From Flavobacterium sp. M31R6 (GTDB lineage: Bacteria; Bacteroidota; Bacteroidia; Flavobacteriales; Flavobacteriaceae), in contig NZ_CP054141.1 in assembly GCF_013284035.1 (NCBI RefSeq), positions 496,001-560,000 of the forward strand: a DNA stretch of 64,000 bases, in the 5' to 3' direction. This document shows positions 42,680 to 51,439 of this stretch, one piece after another (the stretch's first letter is position 1; every line of letters starts with the position of its first letter). A program made the translations under genes and the position numbers. The notes beneath the pieces were generated by a model. The model saw only the letters and a program-made list of their open reading frames with translations. It was not told where the DNA came from and ran no database searches.

Positions 42680-42695
42680 TGTTCCACGTGAAACT
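42680..42695. promoter_or_regulatory. parS site 5
   Basis: TGTTCCACGTGAAACT, one mismatch to the parS consensus, 2.1 kb from site 4 and just before the acetyltransferase gene. Confidence 0.85.
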
Positions 42696-42746
42696 ACGGC
42701 TGTAAACCCTATATTTGTTGAATAAATTGATTTTAATTTTTTTTTG

Positions 42747-43214
42747 ATGAAAATTATTCAAACATTGGTTTTGACCGTGGAGGATAAATATGCGTTGCTT
42801 AAACTTTGGAACGCAGAATATCCTGAAAGAATCGGTTATAAAAATGTATTCGAATTGGAGAATTATTTAAATGAACTTTCAGATGTAAAACATTTTCTGA
42901 TTGTAAATGATTTGAATCAAATTTCTGGCTGGGCTTTTGCTTTTGTACGAGAAGATGAAGATTGGTTCGGAATCATAATTGATTCCAAAATGCAGGGAAA
43001 GAAATTTGGAACGCTTTTGCTCGATGAATTAAAAAAGAATTACTCTTTTTTAAATGGATGGGCAACCGATCATCAAAATGATCTAAAAAGGAATAAGGAA
43101 CCCTATTTGTCTCCCTTGGGTTTTTATATCAAATGTGGATTTGTAGTCAACCAAAACATACGAATGGAAAATGATAAAATTTCGGCAGTAAAAATAAGAT
43201 GGGAAAGAAGATAA
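42747..43214 (+). CDS. GNAT-family N-acetyltransferase
   Basis: A 155-residue protein (ATG at 42747; a TTG one codon earlier is less likely). It has the GNAT core: WAFAFVREDEDWFGIIIDSKMQGKKFGTLLLDEL, where the Q-x-x-G-x-G/A acetyl-CoA loop is present as MQGKKFGT, and a late beta strand with SPLGFYIKCGFVV. The substrate is unknown. It is a single gene downstream of mnmG and parS 5. Confidence 0.75.
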   Translation: MKIIQTLVLTVEDKYALLKLWNAEYPERIGYKNVFELENYLNELSDVKHFLIVNDLNQISGWAFAFVREDEDWFGIIIDSKMQGKKFGTLLLDELKKNYSFLNGWATDHQNDLKRNKEPYLSPLGFYIKCGFVVNQNIRMENDKISAVKIRWERR

Positions 43215-43310
43215 CTAGCTAGTGAATTTCAATCTCATTAGAATTAATTAAAAAAGAATTTCTTTTCAGCTTTCGTAAAGAAGGTTGAAATTATTTATTT
43301 AAAAACACAA

Positions 43311-44159
43311 ATGGACATTACAAACAAAAAACATTTTCTTACTGTACAGGATTATTCCGTCTCTCAGGAGGTTTTCGAGCTTTTTTATGATGAAACATTA
43401 GATATGTTGATTACGTATCCACAACCAAGCTTGGATGTTTTGGGTAAATATTATGAAAGTGCTGATTATATTTCGCATACTGACTCGAAAAGATCCATAT
43501 TTGAAAAGGCTTATCATTTTGTAAAAAATATAGCATTAAAAAATAAATTGAATTTAATCAACTTCTATCAGCCTTCTAAAGGGTTGATTTTGGATATTGG
43601 TGCCGGTACTGGAGATTTTTTATCTGTTGCCCAAAAGGACGGTTGGAAAACGGTAGGAGTGGAGCCGAGTGATAAGGCTAAAGCAATTGCAAAAAATAAA
43701 GGCGTTTCTTTTGTGGTGAATACTTCCGAATTGGAAAGTCATAGTTTTGACGTGATTTCGATGTGGCACGTTTTGGAACACGTTCCTAATTTGGATGAAC
43801 AAATCAAAGAATTAAAGCGATTATTGAAACCTAGTGGCACTTTGATTGTAGCTGTTCCTAATTTCAAATCTTTCGATGCAAAACATTATGGGAACTTTTG
43901 GGCGGCTTATGATGTGCCAATCCATTTTTGGCATTTCTCGAAAGCTGCTATTCAAAAATTGTTCGCTAAAGAAAATATGAACCTGGAAAAAGTACTTCCT
44001 ATGAAATTTGATTCGTTTTATGTGAGTCTTCTTTCTGAAAAATACAAAACAGGTAAAATGAATTATTTTAAAGCCTTTTTCATCGGATTGCAGTCGAATT
44101 GGAAAGCCAAACAAAAAATGGAATATTCATCGCACATTTACATCCTAAAAAACAACTAA
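43311..44159 (+). CDS. class I SAM-dependent methyltransferase
   Basis: A 282-residue protein with the SAM-binding GLILDIGAGTGDFLSVAQKDGW (about 88-109), GVEPSDKAKAIA, and DVISMWHVLEHVPNLDEQIKEL with the acidic loop typical of Methyltransf_23/Ubie-like enzymes. The N-terminal 80 residues form an extra domain beginning VQDYSVSQEVFELFYDE. The target is unknown; similar proteins often modify sugars or lipids in envelope pathways. It is 96 nt after the acetyltransferase gene. Confidence 0.85.
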   Translation: MDITNKKHFLTVQDYSVSQEVFELFYDETLDMLITYPQPSLDVLGKYYESADYISHTDSKRSIFEKAYHFVKNIALKNKLNLINFYQPSKGLILDIGAGTGDFLSVAQKDGWKTVGVEPSDKAKAIAKNKGVSFVVNTSELESHSFDVISMWHVLEHVPNLDEQIKELKRLLKPSGTLIVAVPNFKSFDAKHYGNFWAAYDVPIHFWHFSKAAIQKLFAKENMNLEKVLPMKFDSFYVSLLSEKYKTGKMNYFKAFFIGLQSNWKAKQKMEYSSHIYILKNN

Positions 44160-44407
44160 AATTTATTTTAAGTGATTTTAAGACAACTTTTAAAGCTTTA
44201 TCAAGGAAACAGGTCTAATGTTTTAATTTGCCCCTCAAAAAGCTTCTATAGGACTCGTTTTTTATAATAATTTATTATCGTTTTATTTTTTTTAATAATT
44301 TAAATTTATATCAATAAAATAGTAGCATTTTTGAAAGTTTTTATCAATACTATCTATTTTTTTATATTTTTGTCATCCATACATAAAAAAACTTGAAATA
44401 CACCAAA

Positions 44408-44968
44408 ATGAAGAAAGCATTATTACTTATCGCAATTTCAATATCACTTGTAGCTTGTGATAAAAAAGAAGAAGTTAAAGGAAAGGAATTCAAAACGGCT
44501 TATGTTGATACCGCTGAGTTGATGAAAGAATATACAGAGACTAAAGATTTAGAGGCAAAATATAAAGGAGTTGCTGCTGAAAAAGGAAGACAGTTGGAAG
44601 CTGAGATCAATAGATTCAAACAAGATGCGGCTAATTTTCAACGTAATGCTCAAGCAAACGGTCAAGAATGGGCTCAAAAGAATGGCCAAGAATTGCAACG
44701 TAGAGAACAACAATTGGCTCAAGCGCAGCAAGGTTTGCAAATGCAATTACAACAAGAGAGCGGAAAAGAAATGGATTCTCTTGTAAAAGGAGTAAAAAAA
44801 TTCATCAAAGATTACGGAAAAGAGAAAGGTTATGCTTATATCTACGGTACAGGTGATGCAGCATCTATTTTGTATGCTGAAGAAAAATACGATATTACTA
44901 AAGAAATAGTAAAACTTTTGAACGAAAAATACAAATCGACTGCTAAAGCAGAAGAAGTTAAGAAGTAA
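44408..44968 (+). CDS. OmpH/Skp-family lipoprotein
   Basis: About 186 residues from the ATG at 44408 (MKKALLLIAISISLVAC). The LVAC lipobox makes it a lipoprotein, unlike the soluble Skp of E. coli; an in-frame ATG five codons upstream would place residues before the signal peptide and is less likely. The body is a long Gln/Lys/Glu-rich coiled coil (ELEAEINRF to QQESGKEM), the tentacle of the Skp jellyfish fold, capped by KGYAYIYGTGDAASILYAEEKYDIT. It probably chaperones outer-membrane proteins in the periplasm. Confidence 0.85.
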   Translation: MKKALLLIAISISLVACDKKEEVKGKEFKTAYVDTAELMKEYTETKDLEAKYKGVAAEKGRQLEAEINRFKQDAANFQRNAQANGQEWAQKNGQELQRREQQLAQAQQGLQMQLQQESGKEMDSLVKGVKKFIKDYGKEKGYAYIYGTGDAASILYAEEKYDITKEIVKLLNEKYKSTAKAEEVKK

Positions 44969-44990
44969 TTTTTACTTTACATAAATTTAT

Positions 44991-45027
44991 AAAACCTTCA
45001 TCTTGAACAAGATTGAAGGTTTTTTTA
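44991..45027 (+). terminator. terminator after the OmpH-like gene
   Basis: AAAACCTTCATCTTG, a 4-nt loop, then AAGATTGAAGGTTTTTTT. Confidence 0.85.
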
Positions 45028-45070
45028 TTTTCGATATTTTCATATTTTAGCTCTTTAAATTACACGCCAA

Positions 45071-47344
45071 ATGCAATCTATATCTGAAGCCGCAGCATAT
45101 GCTCTCCGTTTTATCAATCAAACGCATCAATCCGTTTTTCTGACCGGAAAAGCAGGAACGGGAAAAACCACATTACTTAAGGAAATTATTGCAACCACTC
45201 ATAAGAATACGGTGGTGGTGGCACCTACGGGAATTGCGGCCTTGAATGCAGGCGGAGTTACGATTCACTCGATGTTTCAGTTGCCTTTTGGCGGGTTCAT
45301 ACCAGACAATTCTGCCCCCCAATTTTCGGATACAACCAAGTTTGAAACGAAAGCCACTTTGCGTAGGCATTTCAAAATGAGTGGTCAAAAACGGGCGGTC
45401 ATTAGGAATATGGAATTGCTTATTATTGACGAAGTGAGTATGTTACGGGCCGATTTGCTGGACGCTATGGATTATATGATGCAAACGGTTCGTAAGAAAT
45501 CGGCACCTTTTGGCGGTGTTCAAGTATTATTTATAGGAGATTTATTACAGTTACCGCCTATTATTCGTGACGAAGAATGGCGAACATTGCGGAATTATTA
45601 CAGAGGGAAATTCTTTTTCCATTCGCATGTTATCCAGCAGTATCCGCCGTTGTATATAGAATTGTCCAAAATTTATCGTCAAACTGACGACCGATTCATT
45701 TCGGTTTTGAATAATTTGCGTAACAACGAGATTACGGCCACCGATATCCAAATGCTTAATGAATTCGTAAAACCCGATTTTGACCTGAAAGCCAATAAAG
45801 GTTACATTACTCTGACCACGCATAATGTCAAAGCCGATGTGATGAATGCGCAATCGCTCGAAGATCTCGAAGGAAGACAAACCACTTTTCTACCCGAAAT
45901 CACTGGTGATTTTCCAGAAAAAATATATCCCGTAGATCCCAATTTGCAGTTGAAAGTGGGAGCGCAGATTATGTTTGTCAAAAATGATTTGTCGATGGAA
46001 AAGAATTATTTCAACGGAAAAATGGGAATCGTGAAAACGATGACTTCCAAAGAAATTTGGGTGCATTTTCCTGATGAAGACAAAACCATCGAAGTCGACA
46101 AGTACGAATGGCAAAACATTCGATACACCGTAAACGAGATGACCAAGGAAATAGAGGAGGAGGTTTTGGGCTCGTTTGTACATTATCCGATCAAATTAGC
46201 TTGGGCGATTACCGTTCACAAAAGTCAAGGATTGACTTTTGATAAAGCTGCGCTTGACGTATCGCAAGTTTTTCTGCCTGGACAGGCATATGTGGCATTA
46301 TCGCGTTTACGTTCCTTAAATGGGCTTGTTTTGCTTTCTCCGTTGCGAATGAATGGTATTTCAAACGATCAGGATGTGATGGATTATGCGGAGAACAAAG
46401 CAACAGAAGAAGCTTTGGCGAATGCTCTAAAACGTGAAACCAAAAATTTTATTGGTAACTATCTGAAAAACAGTTTCGATTGGAATGAGTTGGCGCAAGA
46501 ATGGCGTAACCATCAATTCAGTTACAATGAAGATGCCGAAAACTCGGCCAAATCGAAACACCGCACTTGGGCAAATAACCAAGCCGGGGTGATTTGGCAA
46601 TTGCTTGACCCATCATCTAAGTTTTTGTTGCAATTGGACAAACTGTTCCACAACGAACATTTAGAATTCAACCATATTTCAGATCGCATCAACGCCGCTT
46701 TCAATTATTTCATGAAACCCATGGACAAGCTGGTCTATGAAATCCTCTGGAAACTTGAGGAAGTAAAACGTCTCAAAAAAGCCAAAGCCTTTTATGACGA
46801 ATTAATAGTTCTTGACGATTTACAAACTAAGGCTGTGCTTCAATTGATGAAAGCTAAATTAATGGTAGCCACTTTGGTAAAAGGAGAAACAATTTCGAAA
46901 GAAAAGCTGACTTCCCCAGAAATCAAGCAATACAAAAGCATCAAAGTCGAGCGCGTCAGTGAAGATTTCAAGAAAGCCAACATCACCCTAATCGAGGACG
47001 AAAAAGATGCAGAACGATACGGATCCAAGAAAACGGCAACTAAAGAACCCAAAAAATCGACAATAGAGGAAACCTATGAGCTATGGTTACAAAAGAAAAC
47101 GGTAAAGGAAATTGGCACCATTCGCAAGTTCACGCAGGAAACCATTTTAGGACATCTGACCAAGCTAATACAAAGCAAAAGAATTACTGTCAGCGAAGTA
47201 TTTTCGGAAGATAAATTGGCAGCGCTCACAGAGGCTTTTGAAGGCTACAAAGAAGAATCGGTTTCGCCATTAAAAGAAAAATATGGTGATAAATTCTCTT
47301 GGGAAGAACTCCGAATGTTTAAGGCCAGTTTGAATCTTCATTAG
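45071..47344 (+). CDS. PIF1/RecD-like DNA helicase with C-terminal helix-turn-helix
   Basis: A 757-residue superfamily 1 helicase. Walker A TGKAGTGKTT lies near residues 26-35, then VVVAPTGIAALNAGG, Walker B LLIIDEVSML, the Q-loop region LFIGDLLQLPP, and C-terminal WAITVHKSQGLTFDKA and YVALSRLRSL, the SF1 motifs V and VI as in PIF1. Residues beyond about 440 are helical and charged, and residues about 665-715 (TYELWLQKKTVKEIGTIRKF...) resemble the HTH_40 domain found at RecQ-like C-termini. It probably acts in DNA repair or replication-fork processing. It has its own unit after a terminator. Confidence 0.85.
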   Translation: MQSISEAAAYALRFINQTHQSVFLTGKAGTGKTTLLKEIIATTHKNTVVVAPTGIAALNAGGVTIHSMFQLPFGGFIPDNSAPQFSDTTKFETKATLRRHFKMSGQKRAVIRNMELLIIDEVSMLRADLLDAMDYMMQTVRKKSAPFGGVQVLFIGDLLQLPPIIRDEEWRTLRNYYRGKFFFHSHVIQQYPPLYIELSKIYRQTDDRFISVLNNLRNNEITATDIQMLNEFVKPDFDLKANKGYITLTTHNVKADVMNAQSLEDLEGRQTTFLPEITGDFPEKIYPVDPNLQLKVGAQIMFVKNDLSMEKNYFNGKMGIVKTMTSKEIWVHFPDEDKTIEVDKYEWQNIRYTVNEMTKEIEEEVLGSFVHYPIKLAWAITVHKSQGLTFDKAALDVSQVFLPGQAYVALSRLRSLNGLVLLSPLRMNGISNDQDVMDYAENKATEEALANALKRETKNFIGNYLKNSFDWNELAQEWRNHQFSYNEDAENSAKSKHRTWANNQAGVIWQLLDPSSKFLLQLDKLFHNEHLEFNHISDRINAAFNYFMKPMDKLVYEILWKLEEVKRLKKAKAFYDELIVLDDLQTKAVLQLMKAKLMVATLVKGETISKEKLTSPEIKQYKSIKVERVSEDFKKANITLIEDEKDAERYGSKKTATKEPKKSTIEETYELWLQKKTVKEIGTIRKFTQETILGHLTKLIQSKRITVSEVFSEDKLAALTEAFEGYKEESVSPLKEKYGDKFSWEELRMFKASLNLH

Positions 47345-47367
47345 AACTAAGATTTTCAGCATTATTT

Positions 47368-47527
47368 GGGTGTGCTCTCGTTGAGAAAAATGGGCCGGCT
47401 ATTCAAACCGCTTATTCGGCCCATTTTCTCAACGGGGTCGGGCTATCACAAGCGCTATGGTGCCTTGTTCAAATGAAATTCACTGAACTCCAATGAAGAT
47501 AAATATTTAGTGAAGTAATCCCTCACG
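47368..47527. repeat. structured intergenic repeat, copy B
   Basis: GTTGAGAAAAATGGGCC (47380-47396) pairs with GGCCCATTTTCTCAAC (47418-47433) with one bulged base. The loop carries ACCGCTTATTCG and is followed by CGGGGTCGGGCTATC, a second hairpin (ACAAGCGC / GTGCCTTGT, 47448-47467), about 50 extra bases and ATCCCTCACG (47518-47527). It is a diverged copy of the element at 19720-19835 with a different, still pairing, main stem. Confidence 0.75.
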
Positions 47528-47753
47528 TTCTATCACAAGGTATTAGGGAAAGTCATTAAGTTTAGTATTGGAAAGAAAAAATGTTTTTTGTAAGAATTAT
47601 TAAATATATTTGAAAATTCAATTTAGTCATTTTTTTAAAATTGCATACATTTTACGGAATTTTCGGCCATGCGAATATTTCTCAGGATATTGCAAACAGA
47701 AAATCCTAAGTGCGAAATGCAATTTATAATTTAATACTCTTCTAACCTACAAA
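47528..47753. other. spacer before the S41 protease gene
   Basis: No gene and no clear promoter match were found. It begins with TTCTATCACAAGG, which echoes the repeat element just upstream. Confidence 0.35.
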
Positions 47754-49448
47754 ATGAAAAAAATCACCCTACTACTGCTCTTAGTCCTTACACAAATTGT
47801 ATTTGCCCAAACAAAACTTACTGAAAACCAAAAACTTGCCGCCACCTGTAAAGTTTGGGGCTATTTAAAATATTATCATCCTCAAGTAGCCAGTGGTAAA
47901 ACTGACTGGGACAATCAACTTTTTGATGTGTTGCCTAAAGTTGAAAAGGCGAATACCAAAGATGAGTTTTCATTAGTTCTGGAAAATTGGATAAATTCTC
48001 TGGGAGAAGTAAAAGCAATCGCACCAATCACTGTACCAAAAGATGTTGAATATTTTGATAAAAACTTCGATTTATCATGGCTTAACAACGATAAATTGTT
48101 TTCAATAACTCTTTCAAAGAAATTAAAATTTATTGAAGACAATCGATTTCAAGGCGAGCAACATTATGTTGGATTTGATTCTCGTGATAATAGTTTTGTT
48201 AAAAACACAAATTTTGATAAACTAGATTATAGTGATAGAAATTCAAGAATTCTAGCCTTATTTACATATTGGAATGTGATAGAATATTTTTTCCCATATA
48301 AATATCGAATGGATCAAAAATGGGATAAAACTTTAGAAGAAATGTTACCTGTTTTCATTGAAGCCAAAAATGATGACGCTTTTTATACAGCGTTCCAAAA
48401 ATTAACGGTTAAGCTCAATGATTCCCATGCTGTATTTCATAAATATAGCACTGGTAATGCAAATTTCTTGCCTTTCAACTGCAAAATTATTGATGAAAAA
48501 ATGGTTGTTACAGAAATAACAGCAGACGAACTTGCAAAAGCAGATGATATAAAAGTTGGGGATGTTATTACTAAATTCAATGACAAAACAATTAAAGATT
48601 TTGTTGCGGAAAACAGGAATTTAATTAATGGGTCAAATGAAGCTGCATATCTTGGTAATTTGATGAAATTTGGTGTTTACGGATATTCGGACAATGTAAA
48701 ACTGGATTTTCTGAAAGACGGAAAAACTATTACAAAGACTATAAATTGGTATGATTATAATAATGCCCATAAAAATGAATTTAAAAAAGGAATCCAAAAG
48801 GGAAAATTTAAAATGCTGGAAAACAATATTGGTTATGTAGATATGGGAGCTCTAAAAATTAATGATGTTCCTGAGATGATCGAAAAATTGAAATCAGCCA
48901 AAGCGATTGTTTTTGACATTAGAAATTATCCAAACGGAACTTATATTGATATTGCGAATTTTTTGAATTCTAAAGAAAGAAATTTTATAATGTTTACAAG
49001 GCCAGATTCACTTTATCCTGGAAAATTCATTTGGCATGGACCACGACCTTGTGGCTCAGAAAATAAAAATAATTACAAGGGTAAGGTTGTTGTACTGGTT
49101 AATGAGGAATCTGTAAGTCATTCAGAAGAAACAGCAATGTGTTTTCAAGCGGCTGATAATTGTACAATCATTGGTAGCCAAACGGCTGGAGCAGACGGGA
49201 ATGTAAGTAATTTCGAGGCTATAAAAGCAGTTTTCACTAGATTTTCAGGAATTGGAGTTTATTATCCTGACGGACGTGAGACACAAAGAATTGGTATTGT
49301 TCCAGATATTGAAGTAAAACCCACTATTCTTGGTATCCAGCAAGGTAAAGACGAGGTTTTAGATCGCGCTTTACAATTCATTGAAAGCGGAAAGGAAACT
49401 AAATTAAAAACAACTCTAAACATAAAAAATGAAACTTTTTTAAAATAA
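47754..49448 (+). CDS. S41-family peptidase
   Basis: A 564-residue exported protein with a signal peptide (MKKITLLLLLVLTQIVFAQ). The N-terminal domain has KLAATCKVWGYLKYYHPQVASGKTDW, a feature of Bacteroidota S41 proteins. A PDZ-like part (about 250-310, ADDIKVGDVITKFND) precedes the tail-specific-protease fold: AIVFDIRNYPNGT, then VVLVNEESVSHSEETAM with the candidate nucleophile serine and SQTAGADGNVS with a following catalytic region. Ctp-type proteases cut C-termini of periplasmic proteins. Decayed relatives follow immediately, the first overlapping its stop codon. Confidence 0.85.
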   Translation: MKKITLLLLLVLTQIVFAQTKLTENQKLAATCKVWGYLKYYHPQVASGKTDWDNQLFDVLPKVEKANTKDEFSLVLENWINSLGEVKAIAPITVPKDVEYFDKNFDLSWLNNDKLFSITLSKKLKFIEDNRFQGEQHYVGFDSRDNSFVKNTNFDKLDYSDRNSRILALFTYWNVIEYFFPYKYRMDQKWDKTLEEMLPVFIEAKNDDAFYTAFQKLTVKLNDSHAVFHKYSTGNANFLPFNCKIIDEKMVVTEITADELAKADDIKVGDVITKFNDKTIKDFVAENRNLINGSNEAAYLGNLMKFGVYGYSDNVKLDFLKDGKTITKTINWYDYNNAHKNEFKKGIQKGKFKMLENNIGYVDMGALKINDVPEMIEKLKSAKAIVFDIRNYPNGTYIDIANFLNSKERNFIMFTRPDSLYPGKFIWHGPRPCGSENKNNYKGKVVVLVNEESVSHSEETAMCFQAADNCTIIGSQTAGADGNVSNFEAIKAVFTRFSGIGVYYPDGRETQRIGIVPDIEVKPTILGIQQGKDEVLDRALQFIESGKETKLKTTLNIKNETFLK

Positions 49449-49558
49449 AAAAAATTGCATTTTTATTACTCATAGTTCTTTCACAAAGCATCTTTGCAAA
49501 AACTAAAATAAGTGATACCCAAAAACTTGCTGGCACCTATAAAGTTTTGGGAAAATAA
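49445..49558 (+). pseudogene. decayed N-terminal fragment of an S41 peptidase paralogue
   Basis: In frame this reads KKIAFLLLIVLSQSIFAKTK followed by ISDTQKLAGTYKVLGK and a stop. It aligns with the first 37 residues of the intact protease (MKKITLLLLLVLTQIVFAQT..., then KLTENQKLAATCKVWG). The start codon position holds ATA, not ATG, and overlaps the stop of the intact gene. Weak similarity continues a few bases past the stop. A homologous terminator and a small membrane protein gene follow, as they do after the second fragment. Confidence 0.8.
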
Positions 49559-49587
49559 AGTTATTACGGAATAATAGGTAATTGACC

Positions 49588-49624
49588 AAAAAAATAGGCT
49601 GAATATTGATTCAGCCTATTTTTG
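49588..49624 (+). terminator. terminator after the S41 fragment (unit 2)
   Basis: AAATAGGCTGAA, a 6-nt loop and TTCAGCCTATTTTT. It resembles the terminator at 50595-50634, with paired changes in the stem. Confidence 0.8.
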
Positions 49625-49668
49625 TTATTTAATTGTTTTTCAATATTTTAAATCTATTGAAGTGTTTT

Positions 49669-49893
49669 TTATCCTCTTTGAGCGATATATTTTTTATAAT
49701 AATATAGTGTCGCGAATGTTACTATGTTTAAAATAATAGCTAGTGACAGGATTGGATTAAATTCTATTGTTTTTTCAACATTTTTAATGTTCTTAGTAAT
49801 CTCGCTTACTGCCATCACTAAAAATGAGGATATGCTAACATAAGCATATAGTAGGAATACAGATTGTTTGGTAGTTAAATTATTGGTTTTCAT
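49669..49893 (-). CDS. small two-helix membrane protein, paralogue A
   Basis: A 74-residue protein from the ATG at 49891-49893 (MKTNNLTTKQSVFLLYAY). That start aligns with its paralogue at 50690-50920; a frame open seven codons further upstream has no support. Two hydrophobic segments (SVFLLYAYVSISSFLVMAV and ILSLAIILNIVTFATLYYY) are joined by a charged loop, with a Lys-rich end. I do not recognise the family. It lies opposite in direction to the decayed S41 copies and within the duplicated unit. Confidence 0.6.
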   Translation of the reverse strand: MKTNNLTTKQSVFLLYAYVSISSFLVMAVSEITKNIKNVEKTIEFNPILSLAIILNIVTFATLYYYKKYIAQRG

Positions 49894-50176
49894 TTTTTTG
49901 GTTTTTTTGTTCAATAATTACTTCAAAAATATTTTAAAGCTTTAAAATTAAGACTTCTACAAACATAAATTAATGGTATTGCTATTAAAAATAAATCTGC
50001 TAAATAGCATAAAAATCGGATTAAATTACGAAAACATTCTTTTTTTAGTAATGAAAAAAATCTCTATTTTAGATTAAATTCAAAACGTAAATAATATTAT
50101 CGTTACTATTTATCATTCTATTTTAAAGTTGTAAAACCTACAATTGTTAAGCAAGAAGAGCATCCACTCTTAGTTC

Positions 50177-50590
50177 TATACAAAACCAGGTTTAACTTAT
50201 ATTGGAAGATTCAAAGGATTGAACCACAATCTTGTGGTTATGAAAATAAAAACAATTTTAAGTGGTAAATTCGTTTTTCTGCTTAATGAGGAAACTGGAA
50301 GCCAATCAGAAGAAATGACAATGAGTTTTCAAACTGCTGATGATACAACCATTAGTGGCTGTCAAAACGAAAGCTCAGATGGGAATGTTAGTAATTTCGG
50401 ATTAATAAAGGAAGTTTTCACAAGATTTACAGGAGTCGGAGTTTTTTATCCTAATAAAAAAGAAGCGCAAAGAATCGGTATTGTTCCAGATATTGAAGTT
50501 AAGCCGACCATTCTGGGCATTCAGCAGGGGAAAGACGAAGTTTTGGACCGAGCTTTACAATTTGTTGAAATTATTGAAAGTGGTAGATAA
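50177..50590 (+). pseudogene. frameshifted C-terminal fragment of an S41 peptidase paralogue
   Basis: From about 50177 the DNA aligns with the last third of the intact protease gene. The reading frame shifts at least twice: PQSCGYENKNNFK (matching PRPCGSENKNNYK) is read in one frame and then ends at TGG TAA, while GKFVFLLNEETGSQSEE and the rest (NFGLIKEVFTRFTGVGVFYP..., then QRIGIVPDIEVKPTILGIQQ) are in another. A 123-codon frame from 50219 is therefore not a real gene start. Everything before the last third is missing. Confidence 0.85.
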
Positions 50591-50594
50591 GACA

Positions 50595-50634
50595 TAAAAA
50601 AAAGAGGCTAAATTATTGATTTAACCTCTTTTTA
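50595..50634 (+). terminator. terminator after the S41 fragment (unit 3)
   Basis: AAAGAGGCTAAA, a loop and TTTAACCTCTTTTT; the counterpart of 49588-49624. Confidence 0.75.
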
Positions 50635-50689
50635 TATTTTCAAAGCACTTTTGTTTATATCAATCATAAGAAATGGGGAATTTAGAATT

Positions 50690-50920
50690 CTAAAAGTTGT
50701 GATGATTTATATGGGAGTTATGTCTTTTTTTGTAATAATACAAGGATATAAATACGATCATATTTGAAACGATTAGCAGTGACACAATTGGATTGAAATC
50801 TAATGCTTTTTCAAGACTGTCTGTTATTTTGCTTATTAACATCAATACAAATGTAGAGATGCTTACATAGGCATAGATTAGGTAGAGGGACTCTTTGATA
50901 GTGATTTGATCTGTTTTCAT
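50690..50920 (-). CDS. small two-helix membrane protein, paralogue B
   Basis: A 76-residue protein, clearly related to the one at 49669-49893: both begin MKT, share YAYVSIS near the first helix, an EFNPI/DFNPI loop and a YYYKK end. Two hydrophobic helices, probably inner membrane. The function is unknown. Its repeated position behind each decayed S41 copy shows it was part of the duplicated unit, and unlike the protease copies it stayed open. Confidence 0.6.
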   Translation of the reverse strand: MKTDQITIKESLYLIYAYVSISTFVLMLISKITDSLEKALDFNPIVSLLIVSNMIVFISLYYYKKRHNSHINHHNF

Positions 50921-51439
50921 CTTTGTTTGTTTTAAGTTAGTTATATACTCATCATAGTAACCAATAAATTATTAGTAATAAGACTGTTATAAATTTAAGC
51001 CAATGTAATTAGCATTAAAAATAAATCTGACCAATGGCTTTATAATCCGATAAAAGAACAAAAAAAAAAAGGACGTCAATTTAATCTTATTTTTGAGATT
51101 AAATCTACGATTAACAGATGATAATTTATTCGGAATTACTTTAGATTTATTTAGTGTCATTTTGTAATTATATGACAAATTCGACATTTCAAACAGGCAT
51201 TGACAATGAAAATCCACTAGGCTTTAAAAACAGTTTTTGTTTTAAAACACTTAAAATGAATTATTTATAAGTGTAATTTTTAACATTTAAGATATTTTTT
51301 CCTAATTTAGCTACATTATGAGGAAGCCAATTCTCTGATTTAGCTATTTTTTTATGTAGCAAAAGGAAACGTTTTTAGAATTGCACCCAACTTATACTAT
51401 TTCGGATATCAAAATGCTCTATAAATAAACTTAAAATAT
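50921..51439. other. gene-free region before the large membrane protein
   Basis: About 520 bp, AT-rich. I see no credible gene, structured RNA or strong promoter match. Confidence 0.35.

Noticed and set aside
50219..50590. 123-codon gene for a short S41-like protein
   Set aside because: Homology to the intact protease continues upstream in another frame and is interrupted by frameshifts, so this is a pseudogene fragment with a fortuitous TTG start.
50987..51217. 76-codon leftward open frame before the large membrane protein
   Set aside because: Basic, low-complexity composition, no family likeness, and no relation to the two paralogous small membrane proteins nearby.
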